Of a stretch of 33,511 nt of DNA, positions 1 to 8,534 are shown one piece after another. Both the position numbers and the translations under genes were made by a program. Below the pieces are notes generated by a model. It saw only the letters and a list, made by a program, of their open reading frames with translations. It was not told where the DNA came from and did no database searches. The DNA is from an uncultured Bacilli bacterium (lineage in GTDB: Bacteria > Bacillota_I > Bacilli_A > RF39 > UBA660), in contig CANRJK010000005.1 of the NCBI GenBank assembly GCA_947630955.1, forward strand, positions 1-33,511, given 5' to 3'. Each line of letters starts with the position of its first letter. Positions within the stretch are counted from its first letter, which is position 1.

Positions 1-736
1 ATCTTGTAAGATAACTGTTCGTAATGGCTATAATTATACTAAAAATTATATTTATATCTTAGAGGTTAGTAAAAAGATTGATATTATCATTCAAGAGTTA
101 AGTCTAGATACTAATATTCCTAAAGCTTACATTATCGATGATGACGTTTCTAAGCGAGCTTATCTTAGGGGTCTTTTTATTGCGTGTGGGAGTGTTAATG
201 ACCCTAAGAAGTCTCGTTATCATTTGGAATTTTTTGTTGATGATGAAAAGTATGCGCTTTTTATAAAAGATTTACTAAATGAGTATTATTTAAATAGTAA
301 AGTTATCAAACGTGAAAGTAAATATATGATATATGTTAAAGAAGCTGAAAAAATTGGTGACTTTTTAAGAATGATAAACGCTACTAATGCACTGTTTTAT
401 TTTGAAGATATTAGAATATATCGCGATCATAAAAACATGACTAATCGTCTTAATAATTGTGAACAAGCCAATGTTGATAAAATTATTGAAACAGCAACGT
501 TGCAAATTAAAGATATTGAAACAATAAAACAAGAAGGTGGATTAGAACTTTTAAGTGATAAAGAACAGATTGTTGCTTCTTATCGTCTTAAATATCCTGA
601 GGCATCACTTACAGAACTTAGTCAGATAATTAGTATTGAAACAGGTAGTAAATTGACAAAGTCAGGTTTATATCATAGATTTAATAAAATAACTGATTTG
701 GCAAAGAAAATAAGACAAAAAAGGGAAAATGACTAG
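1..736 (+). CDS. whiA: DNA-binding protein WhiA, 5'-truncated by window edge
   Basis: The frame stays open from base 2 upstream of the track's TTG start. It encodes ...AYLRGLFIACGSVNDPKKSRYHLEFFV..., a WhiA-like LAGLIDADG core, plus a C-terminal HTH (YPEASLTELSQIISIETGSKLTKSGLYHRFNKI). Confidence 0.93.
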   Translation, partial: SCKITVRNGYNYTKNYIYILEVSKKIDIIIQELSLDTNIPKAYIIDDDVSKRAYLRGLFIACGSVNDPKKSRYHLEFFVDDEKYALFIKDLLNEYYLNSKVIKRESKYMIYVKEAEKIGDFLRMINATNALFYFEDIRIYRDHKNMTNRLNNCEQANVDKIIETATLQIKDIETIKQEGGLELLSDKEQIVASYRLKYPEASLTELSQIISIETGSKLTKSGLYHRFNKITDLAKKIRQKREND

Positions 737-749
737 TAGTCATTTTTTT
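726..749 (+). terminator. Rho-independent terminator after whiA
   Basis: AAAATGACT-agt-AGTCATTTT followed by T-run; 9-bp perfect stem that overlaps the whiA stop codon. Confidence 0.8.
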
Positions 750-770
750 AGTATTAACTTTTGCTTTTAA

Positions 771-799
771 TTGTGAAATAAAATAATTTATAGTATAAT
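771..799 (+). promoter_or_regulatory. Sigma70/sigmaA-type promoter for the DHH-rplI-dnaB unit
   Basis: TTGTGA (771-776), 17-bp spacer, TATAAT (794-799). Confidence 0.6.
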
Positions 800-819
800 A
801 ATAATGGATTGGAGAAACT

Positions 820-1785
820 ATGGAAAGTTTATTTAAAAATTTAAATGATACAATTAAAGCATATAAAAAAGTCATTATTATAAGTCATTGTAATCCTGAT
901 TTGGACGCTTTGGGATCTAGTTTAGGGTTAAGTTGTATTCTTAATAATTTTCAAAAGGAAAATTATATATTTTTAGATACTCAAAATGAAAATAATAATT
1001 CTTCTGTTAAACAAGCTTTATCACTAGTTCCTGATTTTAATTTCATTAATCAAAAAAATTATAAAAAGAAAATCGATAAAAATACTTTGTTAATTGTTTT
1101 AGATACTCATCAAAAAGCTCGTCTTGAGTATCCCCAAATAATTGATGAATGTGATAATATTGTTGTTTTAGATCACCACATTAAAATGGATAATTATATC
1201 AAAAATACGGATATCTTTTATATTGATTCTTCTTTATCTAGTGTGGTTGAGTTGATAGCTTTTTATAGTAAATTTTTAAATGTTAGTATTAGTCCTGTTG
1301 TTTCATCTATCATGTTAGCTGGTATGGAAATTGACACTAATGGTTTTAATATTAAAATAACTGAAAAAGCCTTTGAAGCTGCTTCTTATTTAGTATCTTT
1401 AGGAGCCGATCCAATTATTAAACAAATTTTATTAAAAGAGACAAAAGATGAGTTTTTAAGACGAGCTGACTTTATCAAAAGTAGTTATATTTATCTTAAG
1501 AAATTTGCCATCTGTTTGTTAGACGCTAATGAAACCACTAAAGAAGAATTAGCTGAAATATCTGAGGAGTTGCTTAATTTTGAAGGTGTTGAAGCTAGTT
1601 TTACGATTGGACAATTGAATAAAAAATTGGTTGGTATTAGCGCTAGAAGTATAGGTAATTTAGATGTCTGTGAAATAATGAAACGTTTAGGTGGTGGCGG
1701 ACATACTAATAACGCTGCTGTCCAGATTGAAAATACAACAATTAAGGCTTTAGAAAAAGCTTTAAAGAAAGTGTTGGGTGAATAA
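820..1785 (+). CDS. DHH/DHHA1 family phosphoesterase, GdpP C-terminal-like, without sensory domains
   Basis: Motifs SHCNPDLDALGS, VVLDTH, VVLDHH, FYIDSS, and the DHHA1 motif GGGGHTNNAAVQIE. Sits directly upstream of rplI-dnaB, the classical gdpP locus. Confidence 0.88.
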   Translation: MESLFKNLNDTIKAYKKVIIISHCNPDLDALGSSLGLSCILNNFQKENYIFLDTQNENNNSSVKQALSLVPDFNFINQKNYKKKIDKNTLLIVLDTHQKARLEYPQIIDECDNIVVLDHHIKMDNYIKNTDIFYIDSSLSSVVELIAFYSKFLNVSISPVVSSIMLAGMEIDTNGFNIKITEKAFEAASYLVSLGADPIIKQILLKETKDEFLRRADFIKSSYIYLKKFAICLLDANETTKEELAEISEELLNFEGVEASFTIGQLNKKLVGISARSIGNLDVCEIMKRLGGGGHTNNAAVQIENTTIKALEKALKKVLGE

Positions 1786-2223
1786 ATGAAAATAATTTTA
1801 TTGAAAGATGTAAAAAAGCAAGGTAAAAAAGGAGATATAATTAACGTTGCTGATGGTTATGGTAATTTTTTAATTAAAACAGGTGAAGCTGTTATTGCTT
1901 CTAAGCAAGGTGTTGACCGTTTAAATAAAGAGAAAGAACAACAAAGGAAAGCTTTGGAAAATTTGATTGAAAGTTGTAATAAAATAAAACAAAAACTAGA
2001 GAAAGAACATCTTAAATTTAAAGTTAAAACAGGTGTATCTGACCGTGTTTTTGGTAGTGTTAGTGCTAAACAAATTGCCTTAGCCTTACAAGAGTTAGGA
2101 TATGATATTGATAAAAAGCAAATAACAATAAAAAATCCTTTAACATCTTTGGGATATCATAATGTAGAAGTTGAACTTCATAAAAGCGTAATTGCACAAA
2201 TCAAAGTTGAATTAGTGAATTAG
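1786..2223 (+). CDS. rplI: 50S ribosomal protein L9
   Basis: [36 protein letters not shown] is diagnostic of L9. Confidence 0.96.
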   Translation: MKIILLKDVKKQGKKGDIINVADGYGNFLIKTGEAVIASKQGVDRLNKEKEQQRKALENLIESCNKIKQKLEKEHLKFKVKTGVSDRVFGSVSAKQIALALQELGYDIDKKQITIKNPLTSLGYHNVEVELHKSVIAQIKVELVN

Positions 2224-2233
2224 AGGTGATCTT

Positions 2234-3577
2234 ATGCCTGATAAAACCATCCCTCATAATACGGATGCTGAACAATCGGTATTAGGCTCAATGTTTTTAA
2301 CAAAAAAAGCTTTACAAAAAGCTTTAGAAGGTCTTACTAGTGAAGATTTTTATTTAGATTCACATAGTAAAATTTTTGAGTGCATAAAAGCTATTGACGA
2401 TAAAAAAATACCTGTTGATTTAACAACAGTGACAGAGGAATTAAGTAATCGAAACTGGTTAGTTCAGGTTGGAAATATTGATTATCTAGCAGAAATGATT
2501 AATAATGTTCCAACTACAGCTAATATTGATGAATATATAAAAATAGTTTCTGAAAAAGCACTACTAAGAAGACTTATTGATGAAGCAACTTCAATTGTAA
2601 AAGATAGTTATAGTGTTGGGAGAGATATTGGGGACTTTTTATATGAAGCTGGTAAAAAAATATCAGATGTATCACAAGGTTTAAAGACAACAGAGTTTAA
2701 ACCTATACAAGATGTTTTAGTAAAAACGCAATCAGATTTAGAGTTTTTAGCTGCTAATAAAAATGAGATAACAGGGATTCCAACTGGTTTTTATGACCTA
2801 GATAAAATTACTTCTGGATTTCATCCTCATCAATTAATTATTATAGCTGCTCGTCCAGGTATGGGTAAAACAGCTATTGCTCTTAATATGGTTACTAATA
2901 TGGCTGTTCAAGCTAAAAAGTCAGTTGCTGTTTTTAATATGGAGATGGGAGCTGAACAGCTTGTTACAAGAATGTTATCATCAGTAGGCCAAATAACTGG
3001 TGATAAATTAAAAACGGGTAATTTAGAACATAATGATTGGAAGAAAATTAATGAGGCAATTAGTCGTCTTTCTGATACACGTATTTTTATTGATGATAAT
3101 GCGGGACAAACAGTATCAGAAATTAGAGCGAAGTGTAGGCGTTTAAAAAACTCTCCTTCAGGTTTGGATGTTGTAATTATCGATTATTTGACTTTGATTC
3201 AAAGCGCTAATAAAGGTGGTTCTAATGGTCAAAACCGTCAACAAGAAGTAGCTGATATATCACGTGCTTTAAAAACGATGGCTATGGAGTTAGAAATTCC
3301 AGTTATAGCTTTATCACAATTATCACGTGGTATTGAACAACGAACTGATAAAAAACCAATGCTTAGTGATTTGCGTGAATCAGGAGCTATTGAACAAGAT
3401 GCTGATTTAGTAGCGTTTTTACATTGTAATGATGAAGAAAAGGAGAAAGAGGATAGTTTAATGGAACTTGTTATTCGTAAACATCGTAATGGTCCTTTAA
3501 AAGATATTCCTCTAATTTTTCAAAGAGCTACTAGTACTTTTGTTAATGTGGCTAATAGTAATGTTGAAGAAATATAG
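2234..3577 (+). CDS. dnaB: Replicative DNA helicase DnaB (DnaC in Bacillus nomenclature)
   Basis: PHNTDAEQSVLGSMF N-domain; Walker A ARPGMGKTA; DYLTLIQ; ALSQLSRGIEQR. No intein. Confidence 0.96.
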   Translation: MPDKTIPHNTDAEQSVLGSMFLTKKALQKALEGLTSEDFYLDSHSKIFECIKAIDDKKIPVDLTTVTEELSNRNWLVQVGNIDYLAEMINNVPTTANIDEYIKIVSEKALLRRLIDEATSIVKDSYSVGRDIGDFLYEAGKKISDVSQGLKTTEFKPIQDVLVKTQSDLEFLAANKNEITGIPTGFYDLDKITSGFHPHQLIIIAARPGMGKTAIALNMVTNMAVQAKKSVAVFNMEMGAEQLVTRMLSSVGQITGDKLKTGNLEHNDWKKINEAISRLSDTRIFIDDNAGQTVSEIRAKCRRLKNSPSGLDVVIIDYLTLIQSANKGGSNGQNRQQEVADISRALKTMAMELEIPVIALSQLSRGIEQRTDKKPMLSDLRESGAIEQDADLVAFLHCNDEEKEKEDSLMELVIRKHRNGPLKDIPLIFQRATSTFVNVANSNVEEI

Positions 3578-3584
3578 GTGATTT

Positions 3585-5600
3585 ATGAAAAATTTATTTA
3601 TTTATATAGCTATTTTTCTATGTGGTATTGGTGTCTTTTTTCTTCAATTTGGTTATAGTAAAAAGAAACAACCATACACTTTTTATCAAGTCTATTTAGA
3701 TAATGAAAAAATAGGTGTTATTAATTCTAAAGAAGACTTAGAAAAATATATATCTAGACAAGGTGATCTTATTCAAAATCAAGTTCTTGAATATCAAAAT
3801 GAGATTGCTATTATTAATTCTGTGGATACAATAATGAAGCAATTTATTAACAAAAAAAATTCTTTATATAAAGACTATGTAATGTTAAATAACTTAAAAA
3901 ATACTTATAATAATTTAACGACAATAGTTGATGAAGATGGATATGTTTTAGAAAATCAATATGATTCTTTGAGAAAAATATATAATAATCTACCTAAAGA
4001 TTATAAGGAAGGTATTTATCTTAATGACAAACAACTTGTTAATTATAATCTTTTAAAAGATAAGATTGATAATAAAATAAAACAGATAGATACTAGTATT
4101 GTTAATTATTTATATAATAATCGTAATAATTTAAATATAACTAGTACCCAAAATAGTCATTTAGAAGAATTTGTTGATACTAAATTATTTGATAAAAATT
4201 ATAGCGACTATATAAAAATGCTTAGTTATGTAGGAGAAAATGAAATTTATGTTCATACTAATGATATTTATGAACCTTTAGGTATAAGTATAAAAAAGAT
4301 AACTACTTATGATAAAGAACACATGACATCTGAATCAGTATATAAAAAAATTGTTGAAAAAAAACCTTGTACAATTGAGGGATATCAATTTCGTATTAAA
4401 GCTGATAGTAGTAATAATAAAGGTAATTTAACGGCTAAGACAGTAATAGGTGCAATGTCAGTAACTGATTACCAAGATATAAGTGATAAAAAGACTAATG
4501 ATATTATTATCTATGTTACAGACAAAGAAGTTTTTAATGACGCTATTGATGAAGTTATATCTGTTTTTATTGGCAATGATAAGTATGAAGCTTATAAGAA
4601 AAAAAGTCAAAAAGAAATAACTGATACCGGTTCTGTTATTGATAATATTTATTTAAAAGATGATATAACTATCAAGAAGACTAATATATCTGTTAAAGAA
4701 AAAATATATAGTGATTCATCATCTTTAGCAAGTTATCTTCTTTATGGTGATACAAAACAAACAAAGACTGTAAAAGCTACAGCGAAAGATACGGTTGATG
4801 ATTTAGCTTATAAAAATGGGATAAGTGTTGAAGAATTTTTCTTATCTAATCCTAGTTTTACTAGTGTTGATAATATGTTTTATGATGGTCAACCAATAAC
4901 AATTACTAGATTAAATCCAAAAATTAGTTTAATTGTTGAAGAATCACAAGTTCAAGATGTAAGTGTTAAGTATAACACGCTTGAAAAATACGATAGTAAT
5001 ATGACGGTTGGTTCAGAATATGTTACTCAAAAAGGTTCAAATGGTGTTATGCGTGTTTCTCAAAAAGTTCAAAAAATTAATGGAGCTATTGTTTCTGTTA
5101 ATACAACTAGTAAAGAAACTATTAAAGCCGCTAAAGATAAGATTGTTCGTGTTGGAACAAAAGTTATTCCAAATATTGGTAGTGTTAGAAACTGGGGTTG
5201 GCCAACAAACTCATATACTTTATCTTCTGGCTTTGGTTATCGTATAAGTCCATTTAGTGGTCGAACTGGTGATTGGCATGCTGGTCTTGATATTCCAAAT
5301 CAATATGGAGCTCCAGTTTATGCGTCAAATAATGGAACAATTGTCACAATGAAGCGTCTTACATATAATTATGGTATTCATATCGTTATTAATCATAATA
5401 ATGGATACTATACTTTATATGGACATATGAGTGGTTTTGCTAAAGGATTAAAAGTTGGATCAGTTGTATCACGAGGACAAGTTATTGGATATGTAGGCTC
5501 AACTGGAGCTGCAACAGGACCTCATGTTCATTTTGAGATAAGAGTTGGTAGTAATAGTTATTCTAGTGTTACAAATCCGTTACCATATTTGAGGAAGTAA
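3585..5600 (+). CDS. Membrane-anchored LysM-G5-M23 peptidoglycan endopeptidase
   Basis: N-terminal TM; LysM-like segment (~KATAKDTVDDLAYKNGISVEEFFLSNP); G5-like segment; M23 motifs WHAGLDI and GPHVHFEIR. Confidence 0.88.
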   Translation: MKNLFIYIAIFLCGIGVFFLQFGYSKKKQPYTFYQVYLDNEKIGVINSKEDLEKYISRQGDLIQNQVLEYQNEIAIINSVDTIMKQFINKKNSLYKDYVMLNNLKNTYNNLTTIVDEDGYVLENQYDSLRKIYNNLPKDYKEGIYLNDKQLVNYNLLKDKIDNKIKQIDTSIVNYLYNNRNNLNITSTQNSHLEEFVDTKLFDKNYSDYIKMLSYVGENEIYVHTNDIYEPLGISIKKITTYDKEHMTSESVYKKIVEKKPCTIEGYQFRIKADSSNNKGNLTAKTVIGAMSVTDYQDISDKKTNDIIIYVTDKEVFNDAIDEVISVFIGNDKYEAYKKKSQKEITDTGSVIDNIYLKDDITIKKTNISVKEKIYSDSSSLASYLLYGDTKQTKTVKATAKDTVDDLAYKNGISVEEFFLSNPSFTSVDNMFYDGQPITITRLNPKISLIVEESQVQDVSVKYNTLEKYDSNMTVGSEYVTQKGSNGVMRVSQKVQKINGAIVSVNTTSKETIKAAKDKIVRVGTKVIPNIGSVRNWGWPTNSYTLSSGFGYRISPFSGRTGDWHAGLDIPNQYGAPVYASNNGTIVTMKRLTYNYGIHIVINHNNGYYTLYGHMSGFAKGLKVGSVVSRGQVIGYVGSTGAATGPHVHFEIRVGSNSYSSVTNPLPYLRK

Positions 5601-5601
5601 A

Positions 5602-6363
5602 ATGAAGTTAGCTGTTTTAGCAAGTGGTAGCAAAGGTAACTGTACTTATATATCAACTGATAAACATCATATATTAGTTGATATAGGAACATCATCTTTA
5701 AGTATTGAAAAAAAACTAAGAAATTTGCATGTAGAACCTAGTAGTATTGATAGTATCTTTGTTACCCATGCTCATACTGATCATACCGCGGGTATAAATG
5801 TTTTTATGAAAAAATATCATCCTAAGATTTATATGACGGAAAACATTTGTAAGGAAGCTAAATTAAAAGTCGATGATTATATTGAGTTAACTAAAGTTTT
5901 AACACTAGACGATTTAACGATTATTCCTATTCCAACTTCTCATGACGCAAAAGATTCAAGAGGCTATATTTTTGAATCTGGTGATAAATCAATTGTTTAT
6001 TTAACTGATACAGGATATATAGGTGAAAAATACTATTCTTTATTAAAAAATAGAACTATCTATATTATGGAAAGTAATCATGATATTGAATTGCTTATGA
6101 ATAATAGTCATTATCCTCATCATGTTAAGATGCGTATATTAGGTGATTCAGGACATTTATCTAATAAAGATTGTGCTTTATATCTATCAAAATTTATTGG
6201 ACCAAATAGTAAAAAAATCTTTCTAGCGCATTTGAGTGAAGAAAATAATACGCCTGCTCTAGCATATAATAATGTAAAAGAAACTTTTACTAGAAAAAAT
6301 ATTTCTTTTGATGATATTGAAATATTAGACCAAAAAAACGCTACAGAAATGGTGGAAGTATGA
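5602..6363 (+). CDS. walJ: MBL-fold metallohydrolase, WalJ/YycJ family
   Basis: LASGSKGNCTYI and VTHAHTDHTAG motifs; adjacent to rlmH as in Bacilli. Confidence 0.85.
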   Translation: MKLAVLASGSKGNCTYISTDKHHILVDIGTSSLSIEKKLRNLHVEPSSIDSIFVTHAHTDHTAGINVFMKKYHPKIYMTENICKEAKLKVDDYIELTKVLTLDDLTIIPIPTSHDAKDSRGYIFESGDKSIVYLTDTGYIGEKYYSLLKNRTIYIMESNHDIELLMNNSHYPHHVKMRILGDSGHLSNKDCALYLSKFIGPNSKKIFLAHLSEENNTPALAYNNVKETFTRKNISFDDIEILDQKNATEMVEV

Positions 6364-6812
6364 TAAAAATATTATGTGTAGGAAAGATAAAAGAGAGTTT
6401 TTATCGTGATGCGATTAAAGAATATGTGAAAAGATTAAGTAAATATGTTAAAATAGATATAGTTGAGTGTAAAGATTATAATGATAAAGACCCATCAGCT
6501 TTAGAAAAAGAAAAGTTGGAGATAGAAAAACATATCAATAATAAAGATTTTATTATTACGTTACAAATTGATGGTGAACAACTAGACTCTTTATCTTTAG
6601 CTAAGAAAATAGATAATATTTTTCAAAGTAATCCTAATATAACATTTATTATTGGTGGTTCTTTAGGATTACACGATGATATTAAAAAAAGAAGTAATAT
6701 GGCTTTATCATTTTCTAAAATGACTTTTCCTCATCAATTATTTCGAATTATTTTATTAGAACAAATTTATCGTTGTTATAAAATAATTAATAATGAATCA
6801 TATCATAAATAG
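6360..6812 (+). CDS. rlmH: 23S rRNA (pseudouridine1915-N3)-methyltransferase RlmH
   Basis: FIIGGSLGL SPOUT motif and C-terminal FPHQLFRIILLEQIYRCYKIINNESYHK; ATGA overlap with walJ. Confidence 0.94.
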   Translation: MIKILCVGKIKESFYRDAIKEYVKRLSKYVKIDIVECKDYNDKDPSALEKEKLEIEKHINNKDFIITLQIDGEQLDSLSLAKKIDNIFQSNPNITFIIGGSLGLHDDIKKRSNMALSFSKMTFPHQLFRIILLEQIYRCYKIINNESYHK

Positions 6813-6912
6813 AAAGAGGTTGATAATAAGAAGTATTTAAAATTTTATTCTTTTAATCTTTGTTATTTTTTAACGTTATGATTAAATTTATTATTAAAAA
6901 GGAGAGTGTGTT

Positions 6913-7248
6913 ATGAAAAAATGTAGTATGTGTGGTAGTCAAGTAAATGATGATGTAACTAATTGCCCAAATTGTGGAAGTGTTAATTTTGTAGGATCAG
7001 ATGTTTTTAATCAAAACATTGGTGCTCAACAACCAATGTATGGTCAAAATCCTAGTCCTATTCCTCCTCAACCTGTTAAACAACAAGGAAACATTGGTTG
7101 GGGTGTCTTAGGATTTTGTATTCCAATTGTTGGATGGATTTTATATTTCTGTTGGAATAAAACTAAACCAGGGGATGCTAAATACGCAGGAATTGGTGGT
7201 ATTATTGGTTTCTGCTTTAATCTTATCATGACGATGTTTGTTTTATAA
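6913..7248 (+). CDS. Zinc-ribbon small membrane protein (paralog 1)
   Basis: CSMCGSQVNDDVTNCPNCGS double CxxC followed by Pro/Gln linker and hydrophobic C-terminus. Confidence 0.75.
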   Translation: MKKCSMCGSQVNDDVTNCPNCGSVNFVGSDVFNQNIGAQQPMYGQNPSPIPPQPVKQQGNIGWGVLGFCIPIVGWILYFCWNKTKPGDAKYAGIGGIIGFCFNLIMTMFVL

Positions 7249-7281
7249 ATATTTAATGATTAAAAGAATAAGGAGTGTGTT

Positions 7282-7869
7282 ATGAAAAAATGTAATATGT
7301 GTGGTAATACTGTGAATGATAGTTTACCTGTTTGTCCAAATTGTGGAAGTAATAACTTACAACCATTAAATAATGTGGCAAATAATTTAAATGGAGGTAT
7401 CAATCCTCAAGTTAATATGCCCAATCAACCTATGCCAAATTTAAATCAACAGATGCCAATTCAAGGAAATATGCCAATGACTTACGCAACCGTTTTTATG
7501 GCTTTAATAGGTATGGGAGCTGTTAGTAATTTATGTAGTTCAATTAAAGATTTTAGTATAGCAACCTTAATTGCTGCTGCTTTTGCAGGATTAACAATCT
7601 TTTTCTTGTATAAAAGAACAAAAGTTGGACGTATTCTTGCGATGGTTTATAGTGTATTTGAAGCTATAGCGGGCTTTTTCTTTCTAATTTTAGGAGCTTT
7701 ACTTTCTTTAGGAATGCTTAGTTCACTTAATAATGAATTTGAAAGTGGTCTTGCTATGTTAGGAACAGCTGTAGGTATTTTTTTATTCTTAATAGGCGCT
7801 GCTTGTCTTGCTTTTGGTATTTGTTCATTCGTTTATTTTAAGAAAAGAGCTATTATGTATATTAACTAA
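7282..7869 (+). CDS. Zinc-ribbon multi-TM membrane protein (paralog 2)
   Basis: CNMCGNTVNDSLPVCPNCGS N-terminus, Asn/Gln/Pro/Met linker, about four TM segments. Confidence 0.75.
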   Translation: MKKCNMCGNTVNDSLPVCPNCGSNNLQPLNNVANNLNGGINPQVNMPNQPMPNLNQQMPIQGNMPMTYATVFMALIGMGAVSNLCSSIKDFSIATLIAAAFAGLTIFFLYKRTKVGRILAMVYSVFEAIAGFFFLILGALLSLGMLSSLNNEFESGLAMLGTAVGIFLFLIGAACLAFGICSFVYFKKRAIMYIN

Positions 7870-7932
7870 TAATAATTAAAAAATGTATAAAAAAAGAGAA
7901 TGTTTATCAATATATAGTAGGAGATGAAATAT

Positions 7933-8439
7933 ATGAAAAACATTCTTTTTATTTTGGGAGCTATTTTACTTTTGGTTATGGTATCAAAGTTAGTTACTGA
8001 AAATGACCTTATTCCTGAGGATGCTATTAGAATTAGAGTTATTGCTAATTCTAATGAAGATAAAGATCAATCATTAAAACAAGAAATAAGAAAAGAAATT
8101 GAAACATATTTATATGATAAGTTAGATAATGTAACTGATGTTAAAACAGCTGATACGGTTATAAAAAATAATCTTCCAAATGTAAAGAAGATAATTAATA
8201 AGCATACAACTGATTATAAGATTAATTATGGATTAAATTACTTTCCTAAAAAGGAATATAAGGGTATTTCTTATGATGAAGGAGAATATCAATCGTTGGT
8301 TGTCACTTTAGGAACTGGTTTGGGTGACAATTGGTGGTGTGTTTTATTTCCACCTTTATGTCTATTAGAAGCCGAGGAAAGTATGGAAGTAGAGTATCAT
8401 TCGTATGTTGTAGATACTTTAAATAAATATTTTAAGTAA
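7933..8439 (+). CDS. spoIIR: Stage II sporulation protein R (SpoIIR)
   Basis: IPEDAIRIRVIANSNEDKDQSLKQEIRKEIETYLYDKL and NWWCVLFPPLCLLE match the SpoIIR signature. Start moved from 7924 to 7933 for SD spacing (TAGGAG). Confidence 0.88.
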   Translation: MKNILFILGAILLLVMVSKLVTENDLIPEDAIRIRVIANSNEDKDQSLKQEIRKEIETYLYDKLDNVTDVKTADTVIKNNLPNVKKIINKHTTDYKINYGLNYFPKKEYKGISYDEGEYQSLVVTLGTGLGDNWWCVLFPPLCLLEAEESMEVEYHSYVVDTLNKYFK

Positions 8440-8440
8440 A

Positions 8441-8481
8441 AGTTTATGTCTATCTTGTGTACATAAATTTTTCTTTTTTTT
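8441..8481 (+). terminator. Rho-independent terminator after spoIIR
   Basis: TTTATGT (8443-8449) / ACATAAA (8461-8467) stem followed by T-rich tract. Confidence 0.6.
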
Positions 8482-8489
8482 AATTATGG

Positions 8490-8518
8490 TTGACTTTTAA
8501 ATTTATAAATAATATAGT
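8490..8518 (+). promoter_or_regulatory. SigmaA-type promoter for fba
   Basis: TTGACT (8490-8495), exactly 17 bp, TATAGT (8513-8518). Confidence 0.8.
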
Positions 8519-8534
8519 TTATTTAGGTGATTAT

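Noticed and set aside
681-875. 64-aa minus ORF across the whiA-DHH intergenic region
   Set aside because: Spans the terminator and promoter and runs antisense into both genes; no family signal.
5008-5247. 79-aa + strand ORF inside the M23 peptidase gene
   Set aside because: Overlaps a well-supported M23/G5 coding frame; no SD; composition typical of an out-of-frame shadow.
6361-6363. Possible TGA=Trp recoding (genetic code 4), as in Mycoplasma
   Set aside because: Conserved Trp residues in L4, L2, TypA, DnaB and others are all TGG, and TGA occurs as a natural stop (walJ, the 10706 ORF, mscS), though each is soon followed by another stop.
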